Source: Styela clava
Lineage: Eukaryota; Chordata; Ascidiacea; Stolidobranchia; Styelidae
Direction of reading: 5' to 3'
Length of the DNA stretch: 64,000 bases
Assembly (NCBI RefSeq): GCF_964204865.1
Contig: NC_135250.1
Coordinates: 20,637,395-20,701,394, forward strand
The notes under the pieces are model-generated. The model did not search any database. It saw only the letters and a program-made list of their open reading frames with translations, and was not told the DNA's origin. The translations under genes were made by a program, and so were the position numbers. Shown in pieces: positions 1-12,713 of the stretch (its first letter is position 1; each line of letters opens with the position of its first letter).

Positions 1-2260
1 GATCATAATGTTTCATCAGTTACGTTTATGCCAAACGGGGATCACTTGATATCAGCAAGTAGAGACAAAACAATGAAACTATGGGAGGTTGCTACAGGGT
101 ATGGATTGAAAAAACACTTTAAATTTCAACATTTTCTTTCTATAACGATTCAAAATTGAAGCAAAAACTAAATACAACTGAACCTTGATAATCTGAATTG
201 GGACTATTCTTGGGTACATCTGAAAATTTATTTTGTGTGGCTTGGAGAATTGTGAAACCTCATTATTTTGCATTTGATGGTATATTATTCAAAACTGTTC
301 CAAACTCGGGGATGGACATATTTGAATAGAATTATATCTTTCCACATAGAAATATTCCAGATCATTGGTTCTCAAACTTTTTAAGCCGCGCCCTCTCAAA
401 AAAGTTGTCTCTGCCCCATCATTAATTAAAGAACCACTGTTTTAGATTCTTCTTAAAATTAAAAATTAACTACCGGTACATAGAACATAATTCATTTTGA
501 ATGTATTGAAATATTCGATTATTTGTGGACATCATTGGTTGCAATTCATGGATACGATTGATGAGGGTTTCTATAACCAACCAGTGACTGAAAGAGGTAT
601 ATTATTCTTAGTGTGCATCACTATCTCCTGGGATTTTGCTCGCCAGTACATTGATGAACGTGCCTAACTTGACACATGGCCTTTCAAGAAAATAATAGTT
701 ATATTTCCTTGAAGGAAATCAATACTCTGCTTTCATTCTCAATATTTTTATTGTCTTAAGCTTATTTTTAATACAAGGCATCGTGTGTTTTTTGTTACAC
801 AGGTACTGCATTAAAACATATCTTGGGCATCGTGATTGGGTTCGAATGGTTCGACCTAATGTTGATGGAACTTTACTTGCCAGCGCATCTAATGATCAAA
901 CGGTACGTCATTAAATGGAACTATTTATGTATTTGAATTATTTACCAACATATTTTATCACAGCTAATTTGTTATGTAGACTCAAGATAGCATTTTCTAT
1001 TCATCTTGGGGAGATAGAATTTTGATAAGACAGCTCGAAAATATGGTGAACATTTCCCTCTTGTCTAGCTATCGCCCTGTGCCTTGCCTGGTTCACACCG
1101 ACTTAGACTAAAAGCATTCTCTGGCCCAATGTTAGTTTCATTAATATTATGATTTATGAATTGATATTTTAAAAATAGGTGAGAGTTTGGGTAACCTCAA
1201 CAGCGGAATCTAAAGCTGAATTGCGAGAGCACTCTCATGTTGTGGAGTGTATATCATGGGCTCCGGCTACATCGTTTCCAAATATTTGTGAGGCTGCTGG
1301 AATTGAGGTGAGAATTGGTGAATTTTTTGAATTCTTTAACGTTTTGTTGTCATTAAGCCATCCATTCAATTTATTTATTGTATAAATAATTATGAAACAC
1401 TTTGTTTGAACAAAACTCAAATTTTATACAAATACCGCCTATGTACCCACCAGATGCAATATTCTTTGAGTATGCCTTACTACATATCATCAACTTATCT
1501 TCAATTGATTAGTTCTCACATTTCTATATTCAGACTAGAAAAGACTCAAAAGTTGGACCATTTTTGGCTTCTGGATCAAGGGATAAATCTATTCGTATTT
1601 GGGATGTTTCAACTTCACAATGTGTATTCGTACTTACGGGACATGACAATTGGGTTCGCGGTTTATCTTTTCACTCAAGAGGAAAGTATTTGCTCAGCGC
1701 CTCTGACGACAAGACTTTGAGAGTATGGGACATTAAAAATAAAAGATGTCACAAAACTCTTGCTGCCCATGAGCATTTTGTTACTACATTAGGTAAGTGA
1801 ACATTGTCTTTTTTTCCTTTACATATTTCGAAGTATTCAAATGTAGATGCATGGTGAAGGACAACTAGTACAACATGGTGTAATGGTTCTCAAACTAGTT
1901 CAATATCAATACCATGCACTCTTAAGTATCTGGTTCGAAACCAGCTCAATCCAATTATGTTTGAATAGTCCACTATTCTAGAAACAATGACTGATGAGAT
2001 ATTCCACACTATATTTTTTTATAGCCTTGCAGCTCTTCACTTTTTGGTGGTCGCCCTTCACTTTGTGAGTGAGTACGCTTGTTAAGCGAATGAGTACGCT
2101 TGACCTCGCTTTGAGTATATTGCTTTGAAAAACTCGTATTTTAACGTGTTTTATATTTGGTTTAAAAAAATTCAAATTTTTTTTAGATGTTCACAAAACT
2201 GCACCTTATGTTATAACTGGTAGTGTTGATCTTCTTGTCCGTGTGTGGGAATGCCGCTGA
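1..2260 (+). CDS. PAFAH1B1: LIS1 / PAFAH1B1, last five exons (5' partial)
   Basis: This is the C-terminal part of LIS1, the WD40 beta-propeller protein that binds cytoplasmic dynein and is also the regulatory subunit of platelet-activating-factor acetylhydrolase 1B. Exons read at 1-98, 803-902, 1179-1307, 1534-1792 and 2187-2260, all with GT-AG junctions and consistent phases. They give 219 residues, matching about residue 192 to the end of the 410-residue vertebrate protein. WD-repeat signatures are plain: [45 protein letters not shown]. The stretch [16 protein letters not shown] and the terminal VWECR before TGA are LIS1-diagnostic. One departure is the last blade, which reads SVDLLVRVW where vertebrates have SVDQTVKVW. 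The 5' exons, with the LisH domain and coiled coil, lie left of the window. Identification is firm. Exon ends are inferred by eye. Confidence 0.95.
363..439. mobile_element. 77-bp hAT-type MITE in LIS1 intron
   Basis: A short element with terminal inverted repeats. It starts CATTGGTTCTCAAAC and ends AAAGAACCACTG, the reverse complement of a near-identical start. It is flanked by an imperfect 8-bp target duplication, TTCCAGAT (355-362) and TTTTAGAT (440-447). Eight-bp duplications with a CA-GGTTCTC tip are typical of hAT DNA transposons. It is too short to code. Confidence 0.65.
1868..1955 (+). repeat. tRNA-like (SINE-type) remnant in LIS1 intron
   Basis: The stretch has an A-box-like GGTGTAATGGTTC near its start and, about 60 bases on, a perfect B box in CTGGTTCGAAACCAG, which also folds as a T-arm with a 4-bp stem and 7-nt loop. 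The middle does not fold convincingly into a tRNA and the acceptor stem is not obvious. I read it as a decayed tRNA-derived SINE head, not a working tRNA gene. Confidence 0.4.
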
Positions 2261-2650
2261 CGTTTGTCGTCAGGTTTATTATTAATTTTTCCAAAGACAT
2301 TTTCACCCACTTTTGACTGGACATCGACCAACTGGCACATCCTCCACTACTCCTTCTTTTTCAATGTCTCAACAACAGAAAGCCATGAGAGGTCACAGAA
2401 TACCACAAGTGTGATGGTCGTAACTAGTAAGCCTGTCTTCGGGTTGAAGTTCATAGCATTTTACCAGTTGAATATTATGGCATTGTGATTTTCTATTATC
2501 AGTAAAGTTCCAATACCTCAGAATTTGACAAAGTAGAAAAGGGGAATTTATGAAAGAACGATGTGTAAAATAATACTGAAATTTCAGGTAAATCATAGAA
2601 GTAATTTAATGAACTGAATGGTAGGGTGTGTGTAATAATATATTCTAGAT

Positions 2651-2927
2651 CAAGGGTTCTCGAACTTTTGTTGTTATGAAGCCTGCGAAGCGGTTGACTA
2701 ATATTCACAGAGCCCCACAATAAATTTAAAAAAATTAAAACAAAAAAACACATTGCTACTTACCGAATAATGTTCCTGTGTAAATTGAAATTTCTTTATT
2801 TAATGACCTGGATGTATTTATTGCTTCTTTGCAAAGTTACAAAATTAGTGAATCATCATTTTATTGGGTGAATGAATCGCTTGCGGAGCCTTGGGGATTG
2901 TCCCACGGAGCACTTTGAGAACCTATG
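2651..2927. mobile_element. 277-bp hAT-type MITE downstream of LIS1
   Basis: Terminal inverted repeats (CAAGGGTTCTCGAAC at the left, reverse complement CATAGGTTCTCAAAG at the right) are bounded by a perfect 8-bp target duplication TTCTAGAT at 2643-2650 and 2928-2935. It has the same tip type as the 77-bp element at 363. No transposase reading frame is visible, so it is non-autonomous. Confidence 0.8.
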
Positions 2928-3242
2928 TTCTAGATCATATTTAGAAAATTGATCTGTTAAATGGAAAATTTCAGAAAAAATACATAATTTTGACTATCTA
3001 TACCTTTGCGATGGTTTCATTTCAAATTTCGTTTAAATCAAGTTCTATGAAGAAATTCTAGAAGTCTCAAAAAATGAGCCATCATCAGATTCTGTTTTTT
3101 ACATGCCTTTCTAGTTCATTAGATTACGATCACGGTTTACTTGAATCTTCAAGTCTTATTGTCTATGTATTGTAATGTGCATCAATATAGGCTCCTTTTC
3201 CCCCCAGATAGTTCTGTCCAAGCTCTCTGAAATTGGGTTTGG

Positions 3243-3248
3243 AATAAA
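3243..3248 (+). promoter_or_regulatory. candidate LIS1 polyadenylation signal
   Basis: AATAAA about 1 kb past the LIS1 stop. Another AATAAA at 2719-2724 lies inside the MITE. Either could end the 3' UTR; the sequence alone does not decide. Confidence 0.3.
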
Positions 3249-5988
3249 TAAACTTGAAATATTCACATTCGAGTTTGAATCAATTCCCGGCTTTCTATTG
3301 TTTCAAAATGAATACTTTATTTTCCATATTGTGTCTCTCAAGCATGATCATCCTGGATAATGGACACATAACATTTGAAACAAAATATTTTTCAAAGTTA
3401 CGAAAAGTGCGTTCAGTGACTTTATTTTCCCACTGCGCAAGTGAAGTAAGTCCTGCTTCAATCCCCATATCTTGAGACAGGTGTTGGAAAAATAGGACAT
3501 TTTTTGTTTAGAATACACTTCTGGACTATGTGTATTGGTTTTGGAGTCTTTAACTAAACTTTAGTTTGGGAGATGTGGTTTATTGCTGGAAAATTTACCA
3601 ATTTATTTGCCATATCTGAATACTATCTGAATGATTTGCCGGCACCATTGGCTCAGCTTTTTTTTCGATCTGGCAATGATGGATTAAGTCTCTACACAAG
3701 GTTGGAATTAATGATTCACAGATTACACTATAAGTAGTATACTTTCTTTCATTGATAAAACTGTTTCTTTCAGTTGTTTTATTCATAGAGAAATGTGCTT
3801 AATTCTAAGCTTGGTGTAATGTAAAGAAGTATTCCATTTTCATAGACCATTTCCTAAGCAATGGAAGTGAATGATTCTAAAAGTCGCAAAGTTTAGTGAA
3901 TATCACATCTGGTTATATAGGCAAAACCTCCGAAGGTAATAAATTGTTGTGCACTACTACTGAAATTATCTAACACAATTTTACTTAAATATATTACTAC
4001 TATTATTGTATTTATATTAAATGTGGCTGCCATTTTGGTCTTTCCGTTTACACCAAGGTTTTGACTAAACTTATAAGTGTTGGCAGTCAAATGTTGCCAT
4101 CAATATAACCACTCAGTGACATGGTAAAAATGATATTTCTGATTAACCGGTTCGGACCAGTTAAAACTTGCGCTTTTCCATTAAAATCTCAAAATAAACA
4201 ATGGCATTTTTCGATGTTGGTACTGCTGCATGTTTGTGGTTAAATCTAAATAAAATTAAATATATGTATGAACTATTGTATGTGCCGTTGGTTCTATTTA
4301 GAAGTGTTGGCGGACGCACCTGTAAAGTGGAACAGACTGGTTTGAGAATGGGGGTTGGATTTAGAGAAAGTTTAATTAGTGGTTGTTAATTTATCGTTGA
4401 AAAAACATTGCACTGCTCATGAACGGCAAAGATCTCTCAATATTGATTTTTATTTGACACTGTACAGCAGGATCCGTCAACCTACGGACCCGTGGGCCAT
4501 ATCTAGAGTTCGATCGCTCACTAAGAATTACCAAGTCTAAACCAATCCTGCTTTGTCAAATAACGACTATGAGCTGTGACGCACATAGATTTAGTATATC
4601 GTATAAAATTAATTATGAGAACAAGGGAGTAATGCTGAGATAAATTGGACAGAGGTCAAATAACTGATATGACCAGCTCATTCCCAGCCAAATTCCAATG
4701 GAATTGTACCGATTTTTAATGGAGGTGTTCCCATGAAATATAATTGTCAAGTATTGGGTCCCCGTAGGACCCGTGGAAAATTTGAAAAATAATAAATAAT
4801 AGCTTACAAGCTCTAGCTTAGCAAAAGAGTGCGTCCCATATATTAGCACTGGAAAATTGAAATCCATTGTTCGCGGGCAAAATACTGTAGTTAGCAAACG
4901 GTCCACCCATTTCGTGCCCATTCAGTCAGACAATTGTCAATTTAGGACTGCGATACATTTTGCACTGCGTATGTGAAGCGTTATTCAATCGCCACGGTGA
5001 CGTTTGCCCACTGTGTTGCCTAATAAACTCGTTGCAGCGTCTTGCAATTACCAGTACTGATGTTTATACAAGGGTCAAGTCATGTCCATCAATCTAATTG
5101 TCAACAATAGTAAAATTTGGACAAGACTATGTCACATGAATATGAGAATAAAAGGACTAAAGAGACGTTGACACGTAAGCCGTTTTGCCTCATACTGCCG
5201 ATAAATCAAAAAACTTCGAAGGTTTCTTAACCTCGAACGGAATTTGCAAATCAGTGTCGATTGAAATGTGGTATGTTCCTATTATTTTTATTCATAGAGC
5301 ATAACCTAACATTTATTCCTATAGCAAGTAAAAATGATTTGACTACGTGTGAACCAGATGGATGTGCTATTGAGGGGACGGCTTTGAAAATAGGGCTATT
5401 TCATCCTAAGTTAAGCTCATTTGCCTAGTGGTTTGACTTTCTTGTTCATTTATTTGAGCATTGTCCTTCTTCAATAATCCCCACATCTTCTATCCGGATA
5501 TATTTAGCGCCAATCGACCATAAATGATAGCCGAGCTTCAAGTTGGAATCTAATTTGGGTTCAACATATATTATTACCAAATTGATCAAATCCCGTAGGG
5601 AGAAGAAGAATTTGTGGAAAATTACGTTATTAACCAAATAAAATATTCAGATACTTACGCAAACGTAGTTGGGCATTTGTTTACGACCCCAATTCCCGAG
5701 CTACTAAATCTTCAGGTGATGGATAAAATCAAAAAATTGTAGAAAAAATGTTTTCCTAAATTTAAACGTCAAAGTGATTGCATTTCTTGGTTTTATTCAG
5801 GTTTAATTTCTTACTGACAGCCAAATTGTTGCAAAACATTATTTACCTTTAATACTTATCGCTTTCAACTTTATTTCGATATTGAAATAACCCACAATAC
5901 ATGCAATATGTATCTACTCACGATTCGAAAGCATGAAAATATCAACTTATTAAATAAAAAAGATACAATATAAATGCAATATATATAT

Positions 5989-6174
5989 GGTGACCGTACA
6001 TTTGAACCCATGCGTATATCCACGGGTTCAATCTATATGCGGGTGCTAAAGCCCATGGGTTAGGGTTAGTATGGGTTTAACTATCCGTGAAACAAAAAAA
6101 ATTCCGTAGGTGCAATAGCATACAGGTGCAATTGTCATGGGTTCAAATGTACGCGGGTTCAAATGTAATGGAAC
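5989..6174. mobile_element. small inverted-repeat element (MITE-like)
   Basis: The ends are inverted relatives. The left has GTACATTTGAACCCATGCG and the right reverse-complements to GTTCCATTACATTTGAACCC. Several further copies of the TTTGAACCCA word occur internally in both orientations, as in subterminal repeats. Flanks are TATATA runs, so the target duplication cannot be read. Roughly 186 bp, non-coding. Confidence 0.45.
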
Positions 6175-6344
6175 CTATATATATATACCGAATATTTATG
6201 ATAATATTATATTCTTAATAATTTTAGTTAATCCTCAACAAAACAAAATGATTTTATACTGATAAAATGAACATTTACTGTACGTTGCATCAGACGAGGT
6301 ACATCAGAAAAAATATATTATGGCTATTATACGCCGGTAATTTC

Positions 6345-6460
6345 ATGTTGAAATGATGAAATTGAACTAGGCCTGAAGCATCACCATTTCACGTCAGCGA
6401 GTATTTTTAAAAACATAGTTTTGTAGGAAAAGCACTGTGGTTATGCACATACACGTCTCA
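6345..6460 (+). repeat. fragment of dispersed repeat H
   Basis: Shares words such as GAAATTGAACT, GCATCACCATTTCACGTC and TTTTGTAGGAAAA with the longer copies at about 23015-23340 (same strand) and 12975-13305 (opposite strand). This copy is shorter and more diverged. Confidence 0.55.
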
Positions 6461-7307
6461 CATTTTAAATTTAATTTAAAGGTATTGCCCGATTTTATAT
6501 CGTGTTTTGGTTTTATTGTTTTTTGACTATTTGGTGATTGATGATTGACGTTGACTTTTTGTGCCGCGGAGTAAGACCCTGGAATGTTTTCACTAGAGTC
6601 CGAGCATTATCCGTAATTTGAAACTTTCTTGAGTTGGAATCGGAATCGCAGACTTTCAATGGTGATAAAATAAGTCAACATCATCTCAGAAATTCAAAAA
6701 TCATTAAGAGTTCATAACAATCTGATTTTCTCGGAGCTGGAGTCGGGATCGAAATTGTTTACAACTCAGAGACCCGTCAAAATGTTCCTAACCCAGAGAC
6801 ATGAGTCGATTGTGACATTTCTCTATTACAGTCCCGTTAGTGAAAAAAATGGCACATCTTCGGTCCTCTGACAGAACGTTAGCGACCCATAGAGGTGAGT
6901 TATTCAACAGGAATTGGGATAATGTGCAACCTTAATATTTTGTTTCCAAATATCAAACCTATTGACTTTAAATATGATTGAAATTAAATAATATGAGCCA
7001 GTTTTACGTACCAAACGCTTTAACCTAACATAAAATAACGTCACAAAGTGTTGCTGGGCGGGACCAGACAAAACGTTTATGGGTATTTGTTAAACGTATC
7101 GACAAAGGTAATAATTGATTGCAACGTGTTTGGGGCCAAATAGAAGAAGAAATTAAAAATATAAAAGGTTTTCAATGCTGAAAGAAAATTATCACGGTCA
7201 ATATAACTACAATATTATTTATCTTTTTATTTAATTTTTAAAGATAACCTTCATTTAATTTATTTTTTAATTTTAATCTAATCCGTGCGTGAGTAAAAAA
7301 TGATATT

Positions 7308-8407
7308 TTAATGAAATAAATCATCTAAATAAGATAAGCATAAAAAAAAACAGTAAGCAAAGAATTCGGAAGTAAATAAATTCATGTTTGTGATTTTTGA
7401 GCAGCCAGTTTGCTCTAGAAATACCAGCGCTTGATACAACAGAAACATAGCTGCTGAGGCAATTTCATTGAATATTACTTGATATCGACGGACAGTATTA
7501 CGGATTCTATTAAAAGCCAAACACAAGATAACAGTACAACAATCTAAGAAGGAAAATTTGAGGTAAAATTAGGTCAATTTGTCCATCTCAATTGTTGTCA
7601 TCATTCATCAATGTTAAACTTGCATTTTTCTGATGCGGGTTGGTTTTCTGAATATTGATGTAAAAATACGTCCAGGGTTTTTGAAAGTTAACACCACACA
7701 AATTACGTTTTCGTAAAATATTGATGTCCAATACTGCAGGATAACTGTCAGAAATTGAAGACCCTACAAACACGGAAGCCATATCAGATATTATAGCCAA
7801 AGCTGTGCGTAATGTCGCACTACGAATGACTTTCTCAGTGTCGTTCAGTTTTTTACCAATTAGTACATAGAAAAGCCTAGAAATTTTTGTTTTTTGATTT
7901 GTTTCATTTCGAAACTGACTTCCTAAAATTGGATAAATGAACAATCCAAGAAAAACTAGCTGCGCGAGAAATTGTGCAGCATAAACTGGAGCTGCATAAT
8001 TAAGGACATCAATATTTTAAGAATGCATCTCTGTGGAAAAGCATCGTTAGACTTGAGTATTGTAGAAATACAAATTCCGGCAAAAGAGGCCAGAATCAGT
8101 ACTACGACAACACCGAAGTTGCTGTATTTTTTTGCTGTATTGCTGCCACCGTTACAACGACAGATATATATACTGTTGTACGACCAAAAATACCCTCCCC
8201 TGGCTTCTTTTCCCATCTCTTTTCTTGATTTCCATATACAATAAGATTTGCCAATATCCACATTGTTATTGCAAAGAGAATTGCTTCAATCGCTTGACAA
8301 ACTTTCAATACAATATTTATGGAAGCTTCGTCGTACTTCTCATATGGCATTGTGCTCAAATCAAACTCCAAAATCGAAGAAACGGTGCTGTTTGAACTGG
8401 AATTCAT
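7308..8407 (-). pseudogene. orphan multi-pass membrane protein gene, two A-run frame breaks
   Basis: On the minus strand an ATG at 8407 opens a frame beginning MNSSSNSTVSS (N-glycosylation sequons) followed by hydrophobic segments such as VCQAIEAILFAITMWILANL, then VVVVLILASFAGICISTIL, then FLAQLVFLGLFIYPILG. The reading frame must change at an A-run near 8130 and again near 8016. Both would be mended by one extra A, so they are either decay or homopolymer sequencing errors. A donor at 7706 (C|GTAATT) and an acceptor after TTTTCCTTCTTAG at 7544 fit in phase and join exon 8407-7707 to 7543-7308, which adds more hydrophobic segments and a stop. About 312 residues, six or seven membrane spans. 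I do not recognise the family. GPCR hallmarks (DRY, NPxxY) are absent. The type call reflects the breaks; the locus may be an intact gene. Confidence 0.5.
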
Positions 8408-10343
8408 CGCACAGTTATTGTTTTAGTTTTTATCTTCACTTTATAGTCAAATTTAGACGTTACCTGTACGAAGTAAAAGTTGTTATTAATAGGGTATTGT
8501 TAAACTTTGCTTTTCCATTTTACAATAATCTGATGAAATTATTTCGGTGTAAAATTCGAAAAGAACTGCAACTTTGTAATTTTTGTTTTGAGTTATGAAA
8601 TTGTATAATTCAACAAAGCAATAAGCTTTATCGAAACTAAAATAATAGATAAATATTAAAATGGGTGATATGATTTAATCAAGCGCCAATAACGAATAAG
8701 CAGGATTTTAACGAAGTTACTACACATTATCAACCGTTTCTATTCTGAAGCGACTTTTGCTGTATACGCGACACAAATAAGTTACATCTGTACTACCCAC
8801 ATTCTCACGGTTTTATAATTTTCATATAGGCTTATAAAATACACTTAATTATTTATTGTACTAGTTATAAATTACACCATTTTTCACTTGTAATTTGATG
8901 ATTGGAGTATATGATGATAAGTATATCGAAATTACATGCTTAAATACATTAGTCTACAGTTTCAGAGTGATCATTCATTCAGGTTCAATTTTGAACGGCA
9001 GATCAAGTTCTCAAAATTTAGCAGATTAACGTGCTTAGTGTGAAAATATATCAGTGTAACCAATGACATTAAACAACATGATGCGCAACTGTGGCATTTT
9101 TGGCCGAAGATCGTATCCGATAGCACGCTCCAATGCACATACTTGACGAGACGAAAACGTGCGGATGTGTGCTGTTTTCAAGGCATAGCACGAATGGTGT
9201 TTGTGCCTGCTTTGACAGTTGTTGTCCATTTTAATGATATTTTGGAAAGTTGAGGTAAAAAGAAATCGGAAAAAGTTAAGGTGAATACTATTGTTGTATA
9301 TCACACCCGGGCATCGCATTGTTAAGTACATGTGGAAAAGCCAGCTTTTGCCAAATACTACGAAGTTATTAATTCAGTACGCTACGTAGTTGCCCATTTG
9401 CCGAAATTGCATGTTTACCTAACCCTTATGATTTCAAATAGTTCATGCTCCTCCATTTGGATTTTTTCAATCAGTGAGGATATATACTCATTGCTGTAAC
9501 ATACTATTGCTCATTCACTTTTATTTACGTATTGAATCAAAGGGTTAACAAGTTCACCTAACATTTTACTCATACCGGTCTATATTGTATAGTCTGATCT
9601 CTCAAGTATTTGGAGCCACGAATGCTTGTAATTTTCTGACTAAACCCCTTTATTAGTTGGTTTATATACCAAATTCAGTAAAACATTTTTTACATAAAAC
9701 ATGAGATATTGGATTTATTAGTTTTTCCATTCTAAATCATATAGACATTATTTATTTATTCTTAACGAAAATTAATAAATCTCCTCTCTTTCTTCAGATG
9801 TGAAAGTTGTGGACAAATCTGGGTAAGCATTGTGAGACTCCTGCAGCACAAGAGGCAATAGCAAAAATAGTAAGTATATCAATCAAGAAATTAATCCGAT
9901 ATAAAGCAAAACTTTTAACTATTTGTCTAACCTCAATTCCCTATTATTTATTCACAGGACAACTGTAGCAGAAGAGGAGATATCAGAAGTCTGACGACAC
10001 ATCAGTGACAGTGTGGTTCAAATAAATATAATTAGAGTACTCCATAAATGTTTGCAATAGAAGAACAACCAATGGAGGCATGCAAAGACATTTGACCCTC
10101 CGGTAGAGTTGTGTATGGCCCCCACATCCTGCAGGGCTTGAGGAAAATAACAAAAATTCCAAATCGTAAGATTGCATAAGCAGTCTTATTTGTAAAAAAG
10201 CACAAAACACGCCAGACATACTTAAAACAGCTGTGGAAAATGAGGATTACGGGTCACTCACTACCATAGCAGAAATTCAGGAAAGGGTATAATCATGATT
10301 CATGATAAAATACTGTTATATATTTTGGACAACCTCCATCTAG
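8408..10343. other. intergenic, one dispersed inverted repeat
   Basis: No gene supported. Around 9060-9140 is a sequence found inverted at 12714-12807. Around 9795-10290 are broken frames with phrases such as LGKHCETPAAQEAIAKI that may be transposase or exon debris, but nothing identifiable. Confidence 0.5.
9060..9140 (-). repeat. dispersed repeat I, inverted copy
   Basis: The reverse complement of CCAATGACATTAAACAACAT (9060-9079) is at 12788-12807, and the reverse complement of ACGCTCCAATGCACAT (9125-9140) is at 12714-12729. The interior is diverged and about 13 bp shorter here. Same order in both, so it is one repeat in opposite orientations 3.6 kb apart. Confidence 0.6.
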
Positions 10344-11520
10344 ACCAGGGATGTCAAACTCGCGGCCCCAGAGAACTTCCTGTGCGGCCCTCGAACGATT
10401 AACAATAATTGTAATAGTATTTTGGAAGTTTTTTTTATCTAAATGTAATAGATTTTTCAAATCTTTTAAAGTAAAATTGTTCATTCACACAGAAAACAAA
10501 TTACTGAAATTAGTTTTGAAAAAATTAATTATTTTTGTTTACATTTTGAACCAATTAGGAATACATATCAAGCTAGCAAAAGAATACTTGAATAAAACAC
10601 TTGAGCGAATAAATTAAACGCAAAGTACATGAAGAAGGTGGCATTTTCGAAGAAATTGGAAGTTGCAATATTTCTGAATTTCACAAAATTCTGGAGATAT
10701 TGTTTAATTTGTCATATTTTCAACAGTACAATGAAAAAAAAAACAATAAGCTCAGCAGTCAATATGACAAATTCGAAGACCAACTTCGAACAGGAAATTT
10801 CCATGTGTTGGTATATTAATATAATTACACAACGACTTAGTTACTAAAATTCAATACCAATTCAAGCAACCCTATGCCACGCAATGTGGCGCGAAATGTC
10901 TTGTCGAAAAAATCTGTCATTTGTTTTTTTACTGATCTACACATGAAATAATAAAAGTAACTTTATTGCATTACTGGAATTAATTAAACATTCGCAAAGA
11001 TCCAGATTAACTCATGATCATGTGACCTCGTTTGTTAGAGTTGATACTATAAAATCATTTCAGCCTGGCCCTAGTATGCTGGTGACACAAAAAATGTGCC
11101 AAACGCCAGGACAAATGTAATTAAAAACAACATTGAGTTTATAATGTAGTATTTTTGTTAATTTTAGGTCCAGATATTTAGATTAAGTCATTTTTAGTGT
11201 ATGTATTATTCTTTCCTTAACCAAAGCTTGTTCAAAAATGATTTTGATGGTTGTACATAAAATTTTATGATTTTTGGTAATAAATACAGTAACTTGCAAT
11301 AATAGTGGAATGCAAATATTAATATGTAATTGCATTTGAAATTGAAGAAAATAATAAAACTTAATCCAACTGTTTAGTTGCATCACAATATATGTCACAA
11401 ACTAAAACTATCTTAAAAATATCTTTCAAGTATACATAATCAAAAACTGTTTGCGGCCCTCTTTACAATTTCCAAAATGCAATGCGGCTCTCGAAAACCC
11501 ATGAGTTTGACACCACTGAT
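10344..11520. mobile_element. 1.18-kb non-autonomous hAT-type element
   Basis: The left end contains CAGGGATGTCAAACTCGCGG. The right end reverse-complements to CAGTGGTGTCAAACTCATGG. Flanks are 8-bp near-identical duplications, CCATCTAG (10336-10343) and CCATCTAA (11521-11528). The CAGNGGTGTCAAACTC tip is a widespread animal hAT terminus. The interior is AT-rich with two short frames (10351-10617, 10629-10847) that I cannot match to a transposase, and no dimerisation-domain motif is visible. Confidence 0.75.
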
Positions 11521-11528
11521 CCATCTAA

Positions 11529-12711
11529 AGTAGATTCTAGACGATTCAAGCATTGCTTTGGGAAATAATATCACTTCAATCAAATTGAAAAAAAATCTCG
11601 CTATATTAAATACAAAATCGTTGCTATCACAAAGATAAACCAATTCAGCATTTTTGCCTTCACAAAGCAATGAAGGCAAAATTGAGTGTTCATGAGCTAT
11701 GAACTTTTCTTTGTCTTGAACTTTTCATACTCCACAACCCCTATTAATTTTTTTTTTCAATTTTAATTACCATGTGATGGTCATACATATCTTTAACTTG
11801 TATTTTCTGTCGTGATGTATCATCTCAATGAGTCAAACTTTTAATTAGTGTGCATATTTTGCTCCCAGATGAAAAGATTGTATTGTCTTGTTTATTACCT
11901 CAGCTTGGAGTATTGACAAGAAAAAGGTGCCAGTGAATTACGTGAAAATTTTTGTTATAATCAGAATTCACAATTAATAGGAATTATCAACAGCTAACAA
12001 TCAATGAGAATTATATGCGAAATCCCTCAGAATAAATTTGTCTTCTAAAATCGGAGGAAAGAAAAACATATGGGTAGTTTTCATTCACACAAGTCTTTCA
12101 TGAAGACTTGCTGGAGCCAAACTAAATTAGCATCGTCAGCTGATCGGTAAGGCTGCAAGTTAAGTTTCAGTCCTGCAACCTCCTGCATAGAAGATAATAT
12201 TAATTAGTGGGCTATTAGCTAAATTTAGACACAAACCTATCTACGAGGCATTATGTACCAGCAATGCTACCTACGATTAACTGAATATGTAATATGTCTA
12301 ATAAATTCACCTACTAAAGCAAGTTCGATAGGTGCAAACTTTGTGTTATGGAATTGTATCACAGCACCGTTAGGAGAAGTAAAAACAGTTTTGCTGTTTT
12401 GTATGACACCCTCTTTAAATGAAATTTCAATTTTTAAGCGCAAACATTAAAATTACTAACTTTGAACTTTGTCATTATCTGCAAAATGTTGCACACACAT
12501 CTTTACGCTATCGCGTTTGTAATCTTCTCTGATAATAAAAAAAAACGTCTATGATGTCCAGAATTACTCTCTACAGCTTGTCTGCCATTCCAGCTTGCCA
12601 AGTGAGCAAAACTTATTTTTTTCGTTACAGGCGCAAAAAGTCAGGTGCTACACGTAAAGAAGACGCCGAGTAGCAAAAGCGAGCGAAAACGGTCGCGAAA
12701 GGCGACGAGAA
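11529..12711. other. intergenic, no supported gene
   Basis: AT-rich sequence with only short open frames and no recognisable domain, splice structure or repeat partner inside the window. Confidence 0.55.
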
Positions 12712-12713
12712 AT

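Larger units (their letters stand above)
2936..7307. other. intergenic, no supported gene
   Basis: The first part is probably LIS1 3' UTR. The remainder is AT-rich and has only short open frames without recognisable domains or splice structure. A segment around 4470-4520 has transposon-end character (CAGCAGGATCCGTCAACC), but I could not find its partner end. The only other structure I support is the inverted-repeat element near 6000 and a diverged fragment of a dispersed repeat near 6345-6460. Confidence 0.6.

Noticed and set aside
1868..1955. A functional tRNA gene
   Set aside because: A and B boxes are present, but the acceptor and anticodon stems do not pair, and there is no terminator run placed as expected.
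4440..4930. A further hAT-like MITE starting CAGCAGGATCCGTCAACC
   Set aside because: I could not find an inverted partner end or a target duplication.
7308..8407. A rhodopsin-class GPCR
   Set aside because: Several hydrophobic spans, but no DRY, CWxP or NPxxY motif.
9795..10290. Possible transposase or exon debris with LGKHCETPAAQEAIAKI
   Set aside because: Frames are broken every few dozen codons and no catalytic motif is visible; too weak to name.
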